This document shows, piece by piece, positions 50,685-60,761 of a stretch of DNA of 64,000 bases. Source of the stretch: Blepharisma stoltei (taxonomy: Eukaryota; Ciliophora; Heterotrichea; Heterotrichida; Blepharismidae); the NCBI GenBank assembly GCA_914767885.1, contig CAJZBQ010000052.1, positions 466,501-530,500 on the forward strand, in the 5' to 3' direction. Numbering within the stretch: position 1 is the first letter of the stretch; every line of letters begins with the position of its first letter. The translations under genes were made by a program, and so were the position numbers. A model generated the notes under the pieces. That model had not been told where the DNA came from. It made no database searches and saw only the letters and a program-made list of their open reading frames with translations.

Positions 50685-53177
50685 GTAGCTAACAATTTCT
50701 CTAAACATTCCATCAGGAATCTTATTAATCCAAGAATTTCTTGATTTAAGCCTGACGTATAAAATTCCTCTTCTTCTAATTAAATATCCTAATCTGGTAA
50801 CAAAAAATTCGCATTTTGTTTGTGAATGGCACATAGAAACAGCGACATGGAGTGCTTTTCGACTGATTTCTATATCGTTTATAGCAACCCCAAAGTATTT
50901 CCCATTTATAAGAAATTTAATTTTTCCTTTTGCTGTGTCAACGAGTAACCCCACAATTCCTCCTTTACCAGAATATTGCAATTGAGGGAAGTTAAAAGAT
51001 CGTGCATTCATTTTATGGTTGATAAAAATTCCTCAACTATTTTCTTCATCAGAAAAAAGAAATCTCATAGAGCCTAAGGGCTTTTCTTCTATAATGCCTA
51101 TCTCAACTTCATAATTTAAGCTAGCTAAATTTGTGTGAAAAATCTCTATATAGCTTGTAGAGTTTAAGGGTAAAGCTTGTTCAGAAATAAGTGTGATTAC
51201 ATTTATATTGGTTTTAAGCATGGCAGATTTCGCATTATTTTCTATTTTAAAATTGCTGACTCCCCCCCCCCCTCCGTGAGCGAACAAAAAAATTTTGTTC
51301 GCTCACGGAGGGGGGTTATTTTTTTTTTTTAAAAAAAATTTATATATAAATTTTATAAAAAATATTTTTTTCGAAATTTTAAAAAATCCTAATTTGCAAA
51401 ATTGGGAAGCAAATATTAATTTTAATTTGCAAAATTTATGTTTTAAAACGCAATTTGTTTAAAATTAAACAGAATTAGCTCTAGATTTCATTATACTAAT
51501 TATCACTTATATATCCAAATTTTTTTCCATTAAAATTTTTCTATTAAAAAAATTTTTGTTCACTCACGGAGGGTGGGTTTTTGGTCAAAAAATGGCGATT
51601 TTTCTAATGGTTTTGTTCGCTCACGGAGGGGGGGGGGGGAGTGAGAATTTCATCATTGATTTTTCATTTTAATTCAGGGGTGCAGCAGGATTCTTTAATT
51701 ATATTGTCGAAATAAAATCGTGATATCATTTCTGGGCCTTTAACAAACCTATCATTCAGCAACAAATTGCTATACTCTGTATTCGACGGTTCATCTATAT
51801 CTAACAATCCTTGATAATTTTTTATAAATTTGAACGAAAGAGCTGTTAAAATTAACAAAGGTAGAGATAAACAAAAGAAAATGCTAATAACCACATCATA
51901 AAATTCTTTCTGTTTATCTGTATTTTCGACTCATATTATAATCAGAAAAGATAGCCCAGTCAAAACGTTTTGATTGATAAGGAGGTATCCGTTTATTTTC
52001 CTGATCACTCTAACATGTAAAGCAGCATTTCACATAAAAGACACATATAAAGAGTACCCAACTCCTAAAATGAAAATATCAATTACAGCTAAATAAAGCA
52101 TTTTCAACCAAGATGCCAAAGCAAAAATAAGAATAGACAAACTAATTATAATAATTGAAAATAAAAGCACTAATTTTCTATTTGAGCCAGAAGAATTTCA
52201 TTTATCAAAAAAGGGGACTAAAATTGCGATAATAATATGGAATGTGCAAATTATAGATTCTATTTTTAATCAATAAAAAAAACTCCTGTTGCGAATAGTT
52301 ATTCTTTTTTTTATTAAAAAATTCACTAATCCAAACGCATATATTTCTATTTATTTTGAATAGTATATCCGGATTCTATATTTGATATTTCAAAAGTATA
52401 TTGAAAATATCCATTAGAAATATTTATAAACATAAATACCGTTGCATAGATCAAATAGAAAGCAACCTTAAAAGTCGAGTACTCTCGATTATTCATTCTA
52501 AATAGCTCTTTTCTAACTCTATAGACAGGAGACATTGATTTAATTGAATAGTCGCATAGCATGTCATCTCTTTTCATGTCATATTTGAATAACTTGCAGC
52601 CAAAAATTAATCCAGCAGAGCAAATGATAAGAGCAATGCTTAAAGAAGGGACTAAACCGACTGAGTTAGAAATTATGGGCAAGATGATATAACTTAATGA
52701 ATTTCCCATCCCAAAATTCATAAAAAATACAAGTCACTTTCTTCTTTCTTTAAATCATAGTAAAACAAGGGTTAGAACTGCCTGATATTGCACTTGATAA
52801 AACATACCAATAATAAGTCTACCAATAATGCAAACTCAAATAATTTGATTATGGAGTCCGATAGCGACTATATATTGTCCAAAAATAATCCCAGTTGTAA
52901 ACATAATAATGCTTTTCCTCAATCCAAATACATCAGTAATAATCCCTCCAAACATATTTGAAAACGCAATCCCATAATAAGTATAAACGTAAAAATAAAT
53001 ATAAGTCAAAGCACTCATTTTGCATTCTTCCATAATCTCAACTTGTAACGCAGACGGCAAATCATAAATAAAGCTCGAACAAGCCAATAAAAGCACTACA
53101 AAAATGAAAAACTTAATCTTTTCTTTTCTGCTGCAAGGATCTTCGTCCTCGATTTCTAATAAAGGCCTTCTTTCCAT
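50679..53177 (-). CDS. MFSD1-like transporter reading through into a SPRY domain, split by a MITE and a 26-bp insert
   Basis: ATG 53177 (MERRPLLEIEDEDPCSRKEK) with a dileucine ERRPLL sorting-type motif. About twelve membrane helices follow (FFIFVVLLLACSSFIYDLPSALQ, FGGIITDVFGLRKSIIMFTTGI, LSYIILPIISNSVGLVPSLSIALIIC), matching lysosomal MFSD1-type permeases. Removing 26 bp (52340-52365) joins ESGY to AFGLVNFLIKKR; removing MITE 51260-51641 with one TGA (385 bp) joins KWKINDEIL to SNFKIENNAKSAM, entering a SPRY domain (SWGIFINHK...GIVGLLVDTAKGKIKFLINGKYFGVAI) to the stop at 50679. Total 2088 nt, 695 aa. The join between transporter tail and SPRY rests on a TGA read as Trp; two separate genes remain possible. 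Confidence 0.65.
51260..51641. mobile_element. CCTCCGTGAGCG MITE, TGA duplication
   Basis: TGA copies at 51257-51259 and 51642-51644 instead of TTA/TAA. 382 bp, near-identical to 44628-45014. Left hairpin CCTCCGTGAGCGAACAAAAA, right doubled repeat. Removal with one TGA keeps the coding frame. Confidence 0.85.
52340..52365 (-). mobile_element. 26-bp TA-bounded insert in the transporter gene
   Basis: On the minus strand the frame stops shortly after ESGYT; the only TA-to-TA cut that restores the frame removes these 26 bp and gives ESGYAFGLVNF. It is AT-rich with no GT...AG. If real it is near the minimum IES length seen in ciliates; an assembly error is the alternative. Confidence 0.45.
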
Positions 53178-53230
53178 ATTAATTATTATCACCAACTAAT
53201 TAAATGATTTTTAATTAAGCCTCCCACAAA

Positions 53231-54666
53231 CTATTGTTGAATGAAAGGCCTCAGGGGCTGCTCCAAATCTAATGGCTCGCCTGTAATTCTATGATATAAA
53301 TCAAGAACATCCTCGCATGCACTTTCAAAGTGAGAAGTTGCGTCATAGCTTTTTGAGACAAAAATATTATCAGCTCTTCCGTCATCGACTGGCTCATAAG
53401 TGTCATAGACTCTTATAAAAGTCTCTAGAACTTGTCCTAATAAATCAAAGGCAATTTGAAGCTCACCTTCTGGAGAATCAGTTTCTACTTGGGTGCTACA
53501 AATGGCGATATAATAGCCTTCAGCGCAGACAAAGTGAGCGTAGCTGACACAGCTTATATAAATATCGTTATGTCTGCCTGTTTGACGTTGAGGAATTATT
53601 TATTACTGTAGTATATATGAAATTTAACCTAATTAGTAAAATAAATAAATTTTATTATAAAATAGCATATAATTTGGCATGAAGCTGCATCACCTGTATT
53701 AGGAATTGGGTGATTTAAAATACAGATTGCTCTGACTACTCTTCCAGTTGGTCTTACTTTCCCAATATTTAGCACATAAGTCGGCTCGCATAGCACAATT
53801 GGAGCTCTTGCAACTTCGTCGCCACTTCTAACACCTACCACTTTTCCTTCTTCTCCAATAATAATTTCATCAATTTCTTTATTCAGCATATAAGTTCCTC
53901 CATAAATGGCAGAAAGTCTAGAAAATCCCTCAGCTATTCCTCCTATACCATAAACAGGGTAAAGGAATGGGGAATCTCCATATAGTCCAGCACTGTCCAT
54001 ATAAAGTTTAATTTTTAGCATAACTTCATGGCTTGGTATTTCTAAGAACTCATCACTAGTGTATAAAGCAACAGCATGACCAATAAAATCAATTGTATTC
54101 TGTTCCAAGCCAAAATTAGCAATAAGATCTTTGAATGGCAAGGTTCTTAGTTGGAGGCCTTTATGAGTTTCTACGTTTTCAGGGTCGTAGTTCTGAATGA
54201 ATTTAAATAGCTTTTTGCATCTTTTCTTTTCAAAAAGTCCCATTAGGTCGCTTTTTAAGGCTTCAGAATCATTCCCAGGGACTTTGTAGATTTTTGGCCT
54301 AGATTTGCTGAAAATTCCTCCAGAACTGGTCTGCATAACAAAAGAGCCATCAAGGGATTTCCATTCAAGATTATTGGCAACTGATTCAGTGTGAAGGATA
54401 AATTTGACTAGCTTCCCATTAGCCATTGTGAACTTAGGGATTAAGTCAATGTTCCAATCACGGTTTTCTCCAAGGTGAGCTGGAGGTTCAACACCTGGAC
54501 AAAATGAGTTGTAGAGATTGGATAAATTGAGGGAAGCTGTAAAACTTCCGTAAAAACCATTTTTATCTAAATGCAAGACCTTTCTGCCTTGTGCGGAGAA
54601 TAATCCTGCAAGAATGCACTCAGTTAGCCCAGTGCCTAGAACTATTACATCATATACTTCTTCCAT
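53231..54666 (-). CDS. GDI1: Rab GDP-dissociation inhibitor (GDI), split by a 71-bp insert
   Basis: ATG 54666 (MEEVYDVIVLGTGLTECILAGLFSAQGRKVLHLDKNGFYG) has the GDI/REP FAD-like motif. LAHLGENRDWNIDLIPKFTMANGKLVKFILHT, FIGHAVALYTSDEFLE and SPFLYPVYGIGGIAEGFSRLSAIYGGTYMLNK are the Rab-binding SCRs. The frame stops after SCQII; removing 71 bp (53597-53667) between TAs gives [36 protein letters not shown] and continues to TAG 53231-53233, total 1365 nt, 454 aa, the full family length. GDI extracts prenylated GDP-Rabs from membranes for recycling. Confidence 0.93.
53597..53667. mobile_element. 71-bp TA-bounded insert in GDI
   Basis: AT-rich, TAG and TAA in the GDI frame, cut at TA 53597-53598 and TA 53668-53669. 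The restored CQIIIPQ matches the invariant GDI sequence, so both borders are well supported. Confidence 0.75.
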
Positions 54667-54915
54667 TTATAATTGGCGAAGCAGCCCTTTTAATATCACG
54701 ATTTTGTTCTACCAAAGTAAATATGAAAAATATTTTAATCTCCCTAAATTCTGATAAATCCTCTAATTTACTTTTAAATCCATAAAAATGTTAGTTAATA
54801 AAAAAAATGCTTTGCTTTTTCTGATCTGTCTTTGCATTATCTTTATTAGTCTGTCTTTGTTTTAGAACTCATTCTTTTTATTACATATCCAATAAATTAA
54901 AAAGATAAAATTAAA

Positions 54916-56959
54916 ATGGGTTGCTGTATAAGTAAACCAGGCCGAACCCAATCTATACATATTTCAATACCTCAATCCAGGGGGCCTACACAAGAGATTC
55001 CTGAACTTCCTCGCTCAAGTACCCTTCCTCACCGTGCAAGAGCAAACGAAAATCCTACATATTTTATATGTCCATATTGCCTTGGAGAGTTTCGTGAATC
55101 AATAACTCTTCAAGGGTTCACCGACCACTTACTTTTCTGTATAAGAAACGGTCCAATTTCAAATTCAGCGCCGAAAAAACAGTTCTCTCACCTTTCGAAA
55201 GAATCGCCTTATATTACCAAGATTGAATGGTTCCGTGACCAAATAAATGGGATCAGAATTCCATGGCAATCTGAGTCTATGAAACTAATAATACAAAGAG
55301 ATAATTTCTTGATAACGTCAATGGCTCATTTGCTTACATATACAATCCAAGATCTGCATAAAGAATTCCAGATTACTTTTGAGGGTGAATTAGGGATGGA
55401 TGCTGGCGGGGTTCTTAATTTTCTGTCTTGAAGAGCAAATATAGTTGATAATTCTAAATGGCCAATTTCTTGAATAAACAAGAAATGTTTATATATAAAT
55501 TAATTTAAATAAATTTATATATAATTAATTATTATAATAAATGCAATTTTTCTGCTATTACTCTTAAATCTTATGCTGGCTTTATATATATTTTTTTACA
55601 CAAAAGAAAAAAAAAACCTCAAAGATCTTGATCACTCTCAGTTTAGAAAGAGTTAGAGAATGATTGACATTACTGATGAAAACTTTGTTTTCAACTGACC
55701 ATGGTCTATTTCAGTTTACTAACTCAAAGTGCTTGAGTTATACTTTTCCTGACGTGATCGATAAAGCAAGAAGTGACGAATATGTTTTTATGGGGAAATT
55801 AATGGGAAAAGCTCTGTTCGAAAATATCCCAATTAATTGTCAGCTGTCAAGAATAATTTTCAAACACATTGTTGAAGAAGAAATTGTGTTAGGAGACCTA
55901 ACTTTTGTAGACGAGGATCTATACAGGTCTTTGATTTTTATAAGAGAAAATCCTATTGAAGACGTATTTTTTGAAACTTTTCAAGTCCAAAAACCAAAGG
56001 ATAAGTTCATTCTCAAAGAAGGTGGAGAAAATGAAAAAGTTACTGAAGAAAGCAAGCAGGAATATATAGACCTGCGATTTCGATTTGAAACCCAAGATTT
56101 AATTAAACAAGGCTTAGAACTAATAATGCAAGGCTTCTATTCAGTTATTCCAAAGCCTTTGATAATATTTTTCACAGCCGAAGAGTTAGAGCTTGCTTTG
56201 TGTGGGCTTCCTTATATTGATATCCAGGATTGACAAGAGTTTACAGAATACCGTGATGAGTTTTCAGTAAATCATCAAGATGTCAAATGATTTTGGGAAA
56301 TCATAGAAAGCTTTACTCAAGAGCAGCTTTCTGATTTATTAATGTTCGTCACTGGAACCCCTAGACTCCCAGTTGAAGGTTTTTCTTCTCTTACTCCGCC
56401 CCCTCCGTGAGTGAACAAAACCATTAGAAAAATCGCTATTTTTTGCCCAAAAACCCACCCTCCGTGAGTGAACAACATTTTTTTAATAGAAAAATTTTTT
56501 ATGGAAAAAAAAATTTGATATATAAATGATAATTATTATAATGAAATCTAGAGCTAATTCTGTTTAATTTTAAACAAATTGCTTTTTAAAACATAAGTTT
56601 TACAAATTAAATTAATATTTGCTTCCCAATTTTTGCGAATCAGGATTTTTTTAATTTCGAAAAAAATTTTTTTTTATAAAATTTATATATAAATTTTTTT
56701 AAAAAAAAAATTAACCCCCCTCCGTGAGTGAACAAAATTTTTTTGTTCACTCACGAAGGGGGGAGTTAGAACTATAAGAGGAGATGCTGCAAGATTTACG
56801 CTTGAGCCAATGAATTATGAAGAAAATAAACTGACGCTACCAAGAGCTCACACTTGTTTTAATAGGCTTGATCTGCCAAGATATCCATCCAAAGAAATTA
56901 TGGAAAAAGGACTGCTTTATGTGCTGAATAACCATGCTCTTGGTTTCGGAAATGAGTAA
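54916..56959 (+). CDS. HECT E3 ubiquitin ligase, acylated N-terminus, split by an insert and a MITE
   Basis: ATG 54916 gives MGCCISKPG (myristoyl/palmitoyl signal) and a zinc-finger-like [26 protein letters not shown]. The HECT domain begins [17 protein letters not shown]; removing 238 bp (55418-55655) joins this to [19 protein letters not shown], the invariant HECT segment. MITE 56394-56765 plus TTA (375 bp) is removed between LPVEGFSSL and [15 protein letters not shown]. The C-lobe [17 protein letters not shown] contains the catalytic Cys. Stop TAA 56957-56959; total 1431 nt, 476 aa. The ligase transfers ubiquitin through that cysteine, probably at a membrane. Short for the family, lacking WW or C2 modules. 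Confidence 0.9.
55418..55655. mobile_element. TTA-bounded insert in the HECT gene
   Basis: TTA at 55415-55417 and 55653-55655; 238 bp removed. AT-rich; ends ATTTTCTGTCTTGAAGAG and CTCTCAGTTTAGAAAGAG are weakly complementary, so it may be an old MITE remnant. The joined DAGGVLREWLTLL supports both borders. Confidence 0.75.
56394..56765. mobile_element. CCTCCGTGAG MITE in the HECT gene
   Basis: TTA copies 56391-56393 and 56766-56768; 372 bp, reverse orientation relative to 5937-6312 (doubled repeat left, hairpin right). Removal with one TTA keeps the frame through the C-lobe. Confidence 0.85.
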
Positions 56960-57000
56960 TAATTTATAATATTTTAATACATTTTTGGCAATTATTTATA

Positions 57001-57741
57001 TTAAAGCAGCCTCTTAAGCCTTGACGGTGAAAAATGCCTCTTCACTCTAGGCAAAAAATGTTTTTCTGAAAAAGCTGGTGGGAGTATAGTAGGAGTCACA
57101 AGATCTAAGCTTGTTAAATGCAGTTTAGTTTCAGAGCTGTCTAAATCAGTAGGTTTTTTCTTTAGTTTAGAATACACAGACCACCTGGTTAAACTTACTA
57201 ATGATTTTTGTGATAAATCTGCAGTATCGTTTAACCTGATCTCACTTGACTGTTCTGCATCTGATAAATCTCTGTTATTGTTTGGTAATTTCGGTTTTAT
57301 TGTTGTAAGGTGCTTTAGTAGAGGACTTGTAGATCTTGTGCGGGATTGTGGGGTAATATCGTTATATGAGAAATATTGCTGATGAAGCTCATTTGAAATT
57401 TTATAGGTTTTGAGATTTGGCTTGGAAATTGTAGAGGAAATGTTTGGAAGAGGTGTTAAAGCTTTTGAAGAAGATGGGGAGTTTTTGTCAGGAGAAAGGG
57501 AGAGTGGAAAGCCTAGACCTAGAAATGGGGACTGCGGAGGTTTCTCAGGAGATGGAGTTTTAGATGGCTCAGAAGTTTTGAATTTTGGGTTTGGAGATTT
57601 GGAATTTGATGTGAGTCCAATTAAATCGTTAATGCATTTTCTTTGCAGATCTGCCTTTAATGGAGATGGCTTTTCTTTATGAGTGTTATAAGAGCTCTGA
57701 TTAAGATACGAGGTTTTAACACTCAACTTTTTATTGATCAT
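57001..57741 (-). CDS. Ser/Pro-rich disordered protein
   Basis: 246 aa from ATG 57741 (MINKKLSVKTSYLNQSSYNTHKEKPSPLKADLQRK). Many SP and TP sites (SKTPSPEKPPQSPF, SLSPDKNSPSSSKALTPLP, RTRSTSPLLKHL), consistent with CDK/MAPK phosphorylation, and a basic C-terminus (RVKRHFSPSRLKRLL). No domain recognised. Reaches close to the HECT stop (56959) in a convergent arrangement. Confidence 0.6.
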   Translation of the reverse strand: MINKKLSVKTSYLNQSSYNTHKEKPSPLKADLQRKCINDLIGLTSNSKSPNPKFKTSEPSKTPSPEKPPQSPFLGLGFPLSLSPDKNSPSSSKALTPLPNISSTISKPNLKTYKISNELHQQYFSYNDITPQSRTRSTSPLLKHLTTIKPKLPNNNRDLSDAEQSSEIRLNDTADLSQKSLVSLTRWSVYSKLKKKPTDLDSSETKLHLTSLDLVTPTILPPAFSEKHFLPRVKRHFSPSRLKRLL

Positions 57742-58083
57742 TATAATTTTTTCATTTTTTATGATATCATGCTCTTTGGATTATAATTAAAAAAGTTGTA
57801 AGTTTGCAAGTGAATACTTTTAATTACCATAAATACTCTTTTTTATAAATAAATCAAATTAGTGTCAATAATAACTGCATCGAATATTTATTATCAAAAA
57901 ATGAATTTATAATTATTACTGCATCAGCTTAAATGCTTTATATTTTTATTAAAAAAAATAGTATTGATAATTTTTCAAATTAAAAAAATTAAATTCTAAT
58001 GAATCATATGCTGATTTAATATAAAAATTTGTAGAGTTTGTAAACCCATTTTAATTACAAGTATCCTATTGAAAACTATTAAT
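57742..58083. other. Intergenic AT-rich spacer
   Basis: 342 bp between divergent starts of the Ser/Pro-rich gene and the copine. Strongly AT-rich; no frame, hairpin or repeat recognised. Confidence 0.6.
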
Positions 58084-60697
58084 ATGGTTGAGGCTTCTGA
58101 TACACCACTTCAAAAACTTTCTCTTACTCACCTTCGTGAGAGAGCAATATTATATTTTATCATAAGAATAAAGTTTTTTAATATAAATTTTATAAGAACA
58201 TTTTTCTCTGAAAATTACACATATAAATTTTTTTTTTCAAATTTACAAAAATTTGAAAGGGAAATACTAATTTAATTTAGAAATTTATTTTTTATTTTTA
58301 TTATAATTGAACAGAACTGGCTAGAGATTTCATTATAATAATTATTAAAGTAAATTTGGCAAAAGAATTTTCATTCTCAAGAAGAGCTTTTCTAATGGCT
58401 TTGCTTGCTTATTAAAGAGGCGAAGTCAGCATAAAAGCGAGAGATTTAAAGCGAATTGACACTCTCTCACAAACAAGTGCTCTTTGCAAAGTATATTTAA
58501 TAGGCCCTTCAGGCGATTCTATAATTGAGCAAGGCTCTACAGAAATCTGCCCAGACAGCCAAAACCCTGATTGGACTCAATTTATCGAAGTTCCCTTTAT
58601 TTTTGAGAGTCCTCAGCAACTAAAGTTTACAATTTATAACAAAAGCGACGATAATCTGCATGAAGTTGGATCAGCCACTGTCCCTATATCATGCTTACCC
58701 TCAATATACAACTTTTGTTCGCTCATGGAAAATGGTTAATTTGCTTTTATTAAAAGATTTATACATAATTTTTAAAGTAAAAAATTTTTCTCAAAAAAAT
58801 CCCAATTCAAAATAATTTTAAAGCAAATATTTATTTGTAAAATTTATTTTTTAAAAGCAAGCTGTTAGTAAATTAAACTAGAGATTTCATTATAATAATT
58901 ATCACTTAAAATATTTTTCCAATAACAATGTTTTGCTCACTCTCAGGGGCTGGGTTTTATCCAAAATAGGAATTTTTCAAATGGGTTTTGTTCTCTAACT
59001 GAGGGGGAATTAGCAGGTAATAAAACAATCAACATCGACCTTGAGCAAGGGGATGAGCCAAAAGGACTTTTAATGGTGATTAGCGAGGAGGTGAAGAGCA
59101 CTGGAGAGTATTACACCCTGCAATTCGGCTTGCATGATTTAGCAGAAATTAATACACCCTTTAGAAGTCTTTATATCTCATTAATGAGACTGAGACCAGG
59201 GAAAGATTACATAAGAGCATATAGAAGTGAGCTTTTAGAATACAGTGAAAATATCGTATGGAGTCCTTTTACCATAAGGTCTCAGCATTTATGCGGAAAT
59301 CAAGAAAGGTCGCCCTTGAAGATAGAAGTTATCAATTATTCCCCTGACACAAAGAGAAGTCAAATTATTGGCTCAGGGTTTACAAATCTAGTTGATTTAA
59401 GAAGTGGAAAATCAGTTGTGCTAAATAATAACAACGTAAAAGCAGGTGTTGCTGATATTGTTGCGTGTCAGTCATTTGTAAAAAGTGACTCAACAAGCAC
59501 ATTTTTGGATTATTTAAGGGCAGGCACACAAGTAAATGTTGTAGTGGCTATTGATTTCACAGCTTCAAATGGGAAGGCAACAAATCCTAGAAGCCTTCAT
59601 TATATAAACCCAACTAAGCCAAATGAATATGAGCAAGCAATTCGATCAGTCTGCTCTATATTAGAAAATTATGACAGTGACAAAAATTACCCTGTTTTTG
59701 GCTTTGGAGGGATTTTTGATGATTCTGGGGAGCCTAATCATTGTTTCCCATTAAATAAGCGTCCAGAAAACCCAGAAGTGCATGGTGTGGATGGGATTAT
59801 TGAAGTCTACCAAAATATATTGAAAACTTGTTATCTAAATGCTCCAACTAACATGGAGCCATTAGCATTAACATTACTTAGAGTATTTAACGTGTTTATC
59901 CAACTTCACAGAGTGATTTAACAAAGCCATAAGGGCTCACCCCAGTAGACACCAATTGGTGATGTCACCTAGTATTTCAGACGTCACCCTTTTTATCGGG
60001 TCGAGAACATCCTAAGCAAGTGACAGCCGATTGGCTGCCAGATCTCACGCGCTGCGTTTGTCTCACTCAAAACTTGACTCCTGAGCGTTGTGCCGCCTAT
60101 GGATCTCCCTCCTTGGAGTGTCAAGCAGTAAAACCCTGTGCCCACCAAGCACCAGGATCAGTGCACCCTTCTCTGTTGCTTGCCTGATGTAGTTGGATAA
60201 GGTATCACCGGGAAACTGAAGCCTATAATAATAAAAATTGCTAATGGAAAGAAAATTCCGGAGATGAATTTCCTTAACTACGTCATTTTATTATTATTAT
60301 TAACATGGAGCCAGTCATAAGAAAGGTCAAAGAAATTGCTGAAAGAAAATCTCCACTTGAAGCTTACTGAATTTTATTAATTTTGACTGATGGAGATATA
60401 TCAGATTTAGACGAGACCAAAGCAGCAATAATTGATGCCTCAGTTTTGCCTTTAAGCATTATTATTGTAGGGGTCGGAGGAGCAGAATTTCAAAGTATGA
60501 TTGAGCTTGATGGAGACCAAATACCATTGACGGATTCTGAAGGGAGGGTAACAAAGCGAGATATCGTCCAGTTTTTACCTTTCAGACAATTCAAAGATAA
60601 CCCAGAAGAGCTTGCCAGAGAAGTCTTATATGAAGTCCCTGCACAAATTGAGAGCTTTATGGATGAGAATGGGCTTCTGCCAAAATCTGAAAGCTAA
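58084..60697 (+). CDS. Copine (C2 domains and vWA domain), split by three inserts
   Basis: ATG 58084 (MVEASDTPLQKLSLSIKARDLKRID) after removing MITE 58127-58425 (302 bp with repeat). C2A: CKVYLIGPSGDSIIEQGSTE, NPDWTQFIEVPFIFESPQQLKFTIYNKS. The insert 58707-59012 (306 bp) joins LPSI to AGNKTINIDLEQ; C2B follows (KGLLMVISEEV, RSQIIGSGFTNLVDL). The vWA domain starts VVAIDFTASNGK (DxTxS) with FGFGGIFDDSG; removing retroposon 59862-60300 plus duplication (452 bp) joins LNAPTNMEPV to IRKVKE, then ILLILTDGDISDLDETKAAI. Stop at 60697; total 1554 nt, 517 aa. Copines bind phospholipids in a Ca-dependent way and recruit partners. Confidence 0.92.
58127..58425. mobile_element. Degenerate CTCAC-type MITE in the copine C2A domain
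   Basis: TTA at 58124-58126, TCA at 58426-58428 (one mismatch between duplication copies). Left end CTCACCTTCGTGAGAGAGC; right end GAGGCGAAG is eroded. Core is the family type (GAGATTTCATTATAATAATT). Removal of 302 bp keeps the frame. Confidence 0.65.
58707..59012. mobile_element. TA-bounded degenerate MITE in the copine gene
   Basis: TA 58705-58706 and 59011-59012; 306 bp removed. The ends TTTTGTTCGCTCATGG and CTAACTGAGGGGGAAT are eroded family repeats. Core with GATTTCATTATAATAATTAT is shared with CTCCC MITEs. Confidence 0.65.
59862..60300. mobile_element. SINE-like retroposon in the copine vWA domain
   Basis: TAACATGGAGCCA at 59849-59861 and 60301-60313. Contains TGTAGTTGGATAAGG and AAACTGAAGCCTATAATAA, shared with the second anoctamin insert, and a TTATTATTATTA run at its right end. 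GC-rich. The duplication starts with TA. Confidence 0.8.
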
Positions 60698-60761
60698 ATC
60701 AATGAAATAAAGCAAAAGTAATGGTTAATACTCAAATAATTTTCAAAAAATATTTTTATAA

